NCBI GenBank assembly: GCA_964647785.1
Contig: CAZYJD010000093.1
Coordinates: 1-7,378 of the forward strand
Length of the DNA: 7,378 nt
Direction: 5' to 3'
DNA from: CAZYJD01 sp964647785
GTDB lineage: Bacteria > Bacteroidota > Bacteroidia > NS11-12g > UBA9320
In this document: piece after piece, positions 5,629 to 7,378 of the stretch
Layout of the letters: the number at the start of each line of letters is the position of its first letter
Numbering within the stretch: the first letter of the stretch is position 1
Made by a program: the position numbers and the translations under genes
The notes under the pieces: model-generated
Told to the model about the DNA's origin: nothing
Database searches by the model: none
Seen by the model: only the letters and a program-made list of their open reading frames with translations

Positions 5629-6548
5629 ACTCCTTCTTCAGGGCTTTTGACCCAGGTTTGGGACAGAAATACGAGGGACGGGTTGATCGGGTCATCAACA
5701 AAGACGGATCTTTCAATGTGCGCCGTATCGGTATGCGCAAGCATCTGTATCAGACCTTGATCAATTTAAGCAAGTACCGTTTCTATGCCTTCATGATTCT
5801 TTTTTATCTTGGTATTAATGCGGTTTTTGCCTCGATCTATCTGGCCATTGGAATCGAGAAATTGGGCGGAGTAAACGAGGCCATTCACAGCAATGATTTT
5901 CTTACCGCCCTGTTTTTTAGCATGCAAACCTTTACCACCGTGGGCTACGGGTCGTTCTATCCGGTGGATTACTGGGCCAATTGGGTAGCGGGACTGGAAG
6001 CCATGACGGGTTGGATTTTCTTTGCTGTTGCCACGGGTTTGGTTTACGGACGCTTTGCAAAACCTTCGGCCAGGATCCTTTTTTCCAACAATGCACTCAT
6101 CGCGCCTTATCAAGGTGGCAGAAGCCTTCAGTTTCGTTTGGTGAACAGGCGGCCCAATGTGTTACTCGACCTGGAGGCGCGGGTAATGCTTGTGGCCAAT
6201 GATCTGAGTGGCGAAAGCGTCAATAGAAAGTACTACAACTTGCGTTTGGAGATGAGCAACATCCATTTTTTTCCGCTTTCATGGACGGTGGTACATCCCA
6301 TCGATGATAAAAGTCCGCTTTTTGGAATTACGCAGGAAGAACTCGAAAATGTGAATGCTGAAGTGCTCATTCTTATCAAGGGTTTTGACGAAAGCTTTGG
6401 ACAGCATGTGCACGTTCGTTTCTCATATCGCTGGGATGAAATTGTTTGGGGAGCGCGCTTTATCAGAAACTTTCACACCGACGACGATGGTGGTGTGGTT
6501 GTGGATGTCGACGGGGTACACAATTACACCCTGGTCGAAGACGAATAA
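5577..6548 (+). CDS. Inward-rectifier-type potassium channel (KirBac family)
   Basis: This gene encodes a 323-residue tetrameric K+ channel subunit of the inner membrane. In order: a cytoplasmic N-terminus with the Kir-typical VINKDGSFNVRRIG (39-52), an amphipathic slide helix, TM1 (about 69-92), pore helix plus selectivity filter TVGYGS (121-126), TM2 (about 136-157) running into GRFAKPSARILFS (158-170), and a cytoplasmic immunoglobulin-like domain (about 180-300) with LVNRRPN, HPIDDKSPLFG and FSYRWDEIVWG. The C-terminal tail aligns with KirBac3.1 by eye (DVDGVHNYT). By that alignment the position of the eukaryotic rectification-controlling Asp is Phe149, so strong polyamine block is not expected. 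Glu141 matches the KirBac TM2 Glu. The first 48 coding bases overlap prmC upstream of its stop, suggesting coupled translation. A TTG at 5625 would shorten the protein by 16 non-conserved residues. Confidence 0.93.
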   Translation: MSKGSSEQRPDDKSSLLNSFFRAFDPGLGQKYEGRVDRVINKDGSFNVRRIGMRKHLYQTLINLSKYRFYAFMILFYLGINAVFASIYLAIGIEKLGGVNEAIHSNDFLTALFFSMQTFTTVGYGSFYPVDYWANWVAGLEAMTGWIFFAVATGLVYGRFAKPSARILFSNNALIAPYQGGRSLQFRLVNRRPNVLLDLEARVMLVANDLSGESVNRKYYNLRLEMSNIHFFPLSWTVVHPIDDKSPLFGITQEELENVNAEVLILIKGFDESFGQHVHVRFSYRWDEIVWGARFIRNFHTDDDGGVVVDVDGVHNYTLVEDE

Positions 6549-6569
6549 CTAAAAACCAGGAACAATCAA

Positions 6570-7378
6570 CTATACATTGAATCTAAAGTGCATTACGTCG
6601 CCGTCATGCACCACATATTCCTTTCCTTCAATTTTTAGTTTGCCGGCATCCCGACAGGCAGATTCAGAACCCAGGTTTATAAAGTCCTGATAGTGGATCA
6701 CTTCCGCACGGATGAATCCTTTCTCAAAGTCGCTGTGAATAACGCCTGCAGCCTGAGGTGCTTTCATGCCTTTGGTAATGGTCCATGCGCGCACTTCTTT
6801 GACCCCTGCGGTGAAATAGGTGATGTAGTTCAATAATTTATATGCCGATTTAATCAATCTGCTCACCCCGCTTTCGGTAAGTCCCATTTCTTCGAGAAAC
6901 ATCAACTGATCTTCCCGCTCCATATCGATGAGCTCCGATTCAATGGCAGCGCTGATGAATAACACTTCCGCATTTTCATCCTTGATCGAATTGAGAAAGG
7001 CCTCGGTATGCTTGTTTCCTTTTACTACGCTGCTTTCCTCCACATTGCACACATACAGCACAGGTTTGGCAGTAAGCAAGTGCAGGTCATTAAGAAAGGG
7101 GAGTTGGTCATCGCTGAACTCCATGCTTCTGATGGATTTGCCTTGTTCAAGATGGGTTTTGCAAGCTTCCAAAACTGAAACCATTTTTTGCGCTTCCTTA
7201 TCCCCTCCTGAGGCAGCTGATTTACGAGTCTTTGCCAGACGGGCTTCCACACTCTCCAAATCTTTCAGCTGCAGTTCGGTGTCAATGATTTCCTTATCGC
7301 GCACCGGATCGACCGATCCATCCACATGCACAATATTGTCGTCTTCAAAACAGCGCAATACATGGATGATGGCATGCG
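6570..7378 (-). CDS. ychF: YchF/EngD (OLA1-type) P-loop ATPase, N-terminal part outside window
   Basis: YchF is a universally conserved Obg-related ribosome-associated NTPase implicated in translation and stress control. The visible 268 residues correspond to the last three quarters of a protein of about 365. The frame stays open to the window edge (HAIIHVLRCFEDDN is continuous), so the real start lies to the right. The TTG at 7358 is an internal Leu codon. The P-loop and G3 motif are therefore unseen. Visible parts are the coiled-coil insertion (about 7300-7130), the G4 element NVEE at 7046-7035 in place of NKxD, the change that gives this family ATP preference, and the C-terminal TGS domain (TYFTAGVKEVRAW, APQAAGVIHSDFEKGFIRAE, HDGDVMHFRFNV). 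The gene converges on the Kir gene, with 21 bases between stops and no terminator hairpin. Confidence 0.96.
   Translation of the reverse strand, partial: HAIIHVLRCFEDDNIVHVDGSVDPVRDKEIIDTELQLKDLESVEARLAKTRKSAASGGDKEAQKMVSVLEACKTHLEQGKSIRSMEFSDDQLPFLNDLHLLTAKPVLYVCNVEESSVVKGNKHTEAFLNSIKDENAEVLFISAAIESELIDMEREDQLMFLEEMGLTESGVSRLIKSAYKLLNYITYFTAGVKEVRAWTITKGMKAPQAAGVIHSDFEKGFIRAEVIHYQDFINLGSESACRDAGKLKIEGKEYVVHDGDVMHFRFNV

Noticed and set aside
7356..7358. Start of ychF at the TTG at 7358
   Set aside because: The frame continues in conserved YchF sequence to the window edge, so this is an internal Leu codon.

Overview
The window reads as a compact, mostly housekeeping stretch of a Bacteroidota chromosome. 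Three independent cues support this. A secreted metallopeptidase ends in what looks like a type IX secretion (T9SS, Por) C-terminal sorting domain, which is essentially restricted to that phylum. The only intergenic region with divergent genes carries two TAnnTTTG boxes, the -7 element of the Bacteroidota primary sigma factor. Most starts lack a Shine-Dalgarno sequence. The protein flavour (RibD beginning HEKWMDRC, PrmC, YigZ) also fits Flavobacteriia and relatives. Genus cannot be assigned.

Layout. Bases 1-211 are non-coding and packed with short repeats: GTTGAT-type direct repeats, a 13-bp-stem hairpin, an 8-bp tandem repeat and an 18-bp palindrome. From 4716 down to 212, on the minus strand, lie five genes joined without any gap: ribD, an EamA/DMT permease, a YigZ/IMPACT protein, a secreted M36-like zinc metallopeptidase, and a pterin-4a-carbinolamine dehydratase. 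Each stop overlaps the next start (GTGA, ATGA, ATGA, TGATG), so this is almost certainly one translationally coupled operon. From 4774 on the plus strand run prmC (release-factor glutamine methyltransferase) and, overlapping its last 52 bases, an inward-rectifier (KirBac-type) potassium channel. The channel converges with the 3' end of ychF/engD, which enters from the right edge and lacks its N-terminal part.

How they fit together. The 57-bp gap between the inferred ribD and prmC starts holds both promoters. On both sides the arrangement is TAnnTTTG, four bases, then GTG, which predicts leaderless or nearly leaderless mRNAs in both directions. A 7-7-7 inverted repeat covers the prmC -7 box and start codon. 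The minus operon mixes flavin synthesis (RibD), an uncharacterised drug/metabolite-type permease, a pterin recycling enzyme and a secreted protease. The permease, locked to ribD by a 4-base overlap, is a reasonable candidate for transport related to flavin, but this is inference. No mobile element, CRISPR array, RNA gene or clear novel defence or toxin system is visible.
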